From Metapseudomonas boanensis (GTDB lineage Bacteria > Pseudomonadota > Gammaproteobacteria > Pseudomonadales > Pseudomonadaceae): 64,000 nucleotides of DNA. Each line of letters opens with the position of its first letter. Position 1 is the stretch's first letter. Where the stretch lies: assembly GCF_018704125.1 (NCBI RefSeq), contig NZ_JAGTIS010000006.1:62001-126000 (forward strand). The letters are read 5' to 3'. Of this stretch, positions 63,243-64,000 are shown piece by piece. The translations under genes and the position numbers were made by a program. Below the pieces are notes generated by a model. The model worked only from the letters and a program-made list of their open reading frames with translations, was not told the origin of the DNA and searched no databases.

Positions 63243-64000
63243 ATGAGCAACATCAACCACGGCTCTGCCCTAGACGGGCGAGTATTCTGGCCCTCAATAG
63301 CCGTCATTCTTGGTGTCACCATTCCCCTGGCCCTGTTTCCTGAGTCCGGAAATTTGATCATCAAGCAGTTGTTCGGCTTCGCCACCGGCAATTTCGGTTG
63401 GCTCTATCTGATCGCTGGCCTTGGCACGGTGGTGTTTCTGCTGTGGCTCGCCCTGGGTCGCTATGGGCACGTTCGTCTCGGGCGTGCCGAAGATCTCCCT
63501 GAGTTTTCCTACTTCAGTTGGGTCGCCATGATTTTCTGTGGCGGCATCGGTATTGCCATCGCCAACTGGGCGTGGGTCGAGCCGATTTACTACTTCGATG
63601 GCCCGCCCCGCGGCCTCGCCAGTCACAGCAAGGAGGCTGCCGAGTGGGCGCTCGCCTACGGGCAGTTCCACTGGGGTCTCACGCCCTGGGCCTTCTACTG
63701 CTTGCCGGCAATTCCGATTGCCTATTCCATGTACGTTCGTCGTCAGCCAGGTGTTCGTCTCTCGGTTGCCGCGCGCGGGATCTTGGGCGACAAGGCCAAC
63801 GGTTGGCTGGGGATTCTGCTGGATACCGTTGTGGTGTTTGGCATCGTTGGAGGCGTCGGTACCTCGCTGGGGTTGGCTGTACCACTGGTGTCGACAATGG
63901 CTTCGAATGTGCTCGGCCTGCAGCCGTCGTTCGGTTTCGACATGGTGATCCTGTGCCTGTGGACCGGCCTGTTCGGCTTGAGCGTATGGTTCGGCTTGAG
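63243..64000 (+). CDS. BCCT-family betaine/DMSP transporter (DddT-like), C-terminus cut by window edge
   Basis: The visible 252 residues show six to seven membrane helices. BCCT features include FCGGIGIAIANWAWVEPIYYF (the conserved Gly- and Trp-rich substrate region) and WALAYGQFHWGLTPWAFYC. The family carries quaternary-ammonium or sulfonium zwitterions such as betaine, carnitine, choline and DMSP. An AGAGGATAT site precedes ATG 63243. Located 260 bp after the dddD-like gene, it is the expected DMSP importer DddT. The rest of the gene lies outside the window. Confidence 0.85.
   Translation, partial: MSNINHGSALDGRVFWPSIAVILGVTIPLALFPESGNLIIKQLFGFATGNFGWLYLIAGLGTVVFLLWLALGRYGHVRLGRAEDLPEFSYFSWVAMIFCGGIGIAIANWAWVEPIYYFDGPPRGLASHSKEAAEWALAYGQFHWGLTPWAFYCLPAIPIAYSMYVRRQPGVRLSVAARGILGDKANGWLGILLDTVVVFGIVGGVGTSLGLAVPLVSTMASNVLGLQPSFGFDMVILCLWTGLFGLSVWFGL

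Overview
The window is high-GC DNA from a gamma-proteobacterium, almost certainly a Pseudomonas. Evidence for this includes Pseudomonas-type REP sequences, a NahR/NahG pair close to the Pseudomonas proteins as I remember them, a Pseudomonas-type pseudouridine synthase paralogue, an AttH-type ABC cluster and many LysR and GlxA/AraC regulators. It reads as chromosomal accessory DNA: small catabolic modules with their own regulators, separated by scars of decayed genes and insertion sequences. I see no rRNA, tRNA or CRISPR array.

Layout. 1-4.2 kb: a partial AbrB-family permease with a divergent LysR regulator, an ISL3 transposase scrap, a short-chain dehydrogenase and an HTH regulator. 4.3-6.9 kb: a scar zone with a tenA-like remnant, a 97-bp inverted-repeat element, a secreted protein, and a broken Aer-like PAS gene that stops at a 76-bp inverted-repeat element. 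6.9-10.7 kb: isonitrile-hydratase-like protein, M20 peptidase, broken alpha/beta hydrolase and a GlxA-type regulator. 10.8-13.9 kb: cupin-like protein and MFS exporter with a divergent LysR regulator. 13.9-17.9 kb: dead IS1182 copy, katG and an SH3-anchor protein. 18.3-25.8 kb: a likely catabolic module of TauD-type dioxygenase, beta-keto acid cleavage enzyme, GNAT, SnoaL-like protein, GlxA regulator and PuuE-like deacetylase with a second GNAT.

26-31.3 kb: alpha/beta hydrolase, then a salicylate module (nahR, divergent nahG, aromatic-acid MFS symporter) closed by a strong terminator, and a nitrilase fragment. 31.3-35.2 kb: PAS-GGDEF cyclase, truncated haemoglobin, PhoD-like phosphatase and DCC protein. 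35.2-37.7 kb: rubrerythrin, Fe-S oxidoreductase and DUF3501 operon. 38-42.9 kb: YebC-family regulator, tautomerase, SDR with LysR, YbhB-like protein and a DUF2459 lipoprotein. 43-47.3 kb: AttEFGH-like ABC operon. 47.3-57.6 kb: second PhoD-like protein, SCP/CAP protein, BON protein, pseudouridine synthase paralogue, SulP permease, an internally deleted EAL gene, a frameshifted BRO gene and two small proteins. 57.9-58.8 kb: truncated IS1182 transposase.

59.1-64.0 kb: the most notable system. A LysR regulator, an 831-residue fused two-domain class III CoA-transferase that looks like DddD (DMSP CoA-transferase/lyase) and a BCCT transporter cut by the window edge match the known dddR-dddD-dddT arrangement for dimethylsulfoniopropionate catabolism. 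The cluster adjoins an IS1182 remnant, has a terminator-like hairpin just before dddD, and carries a tiny possible exported-peptide reading frame between enzyme and transporter.

All functions are read from sequence and from remembered family features. No database search was run.
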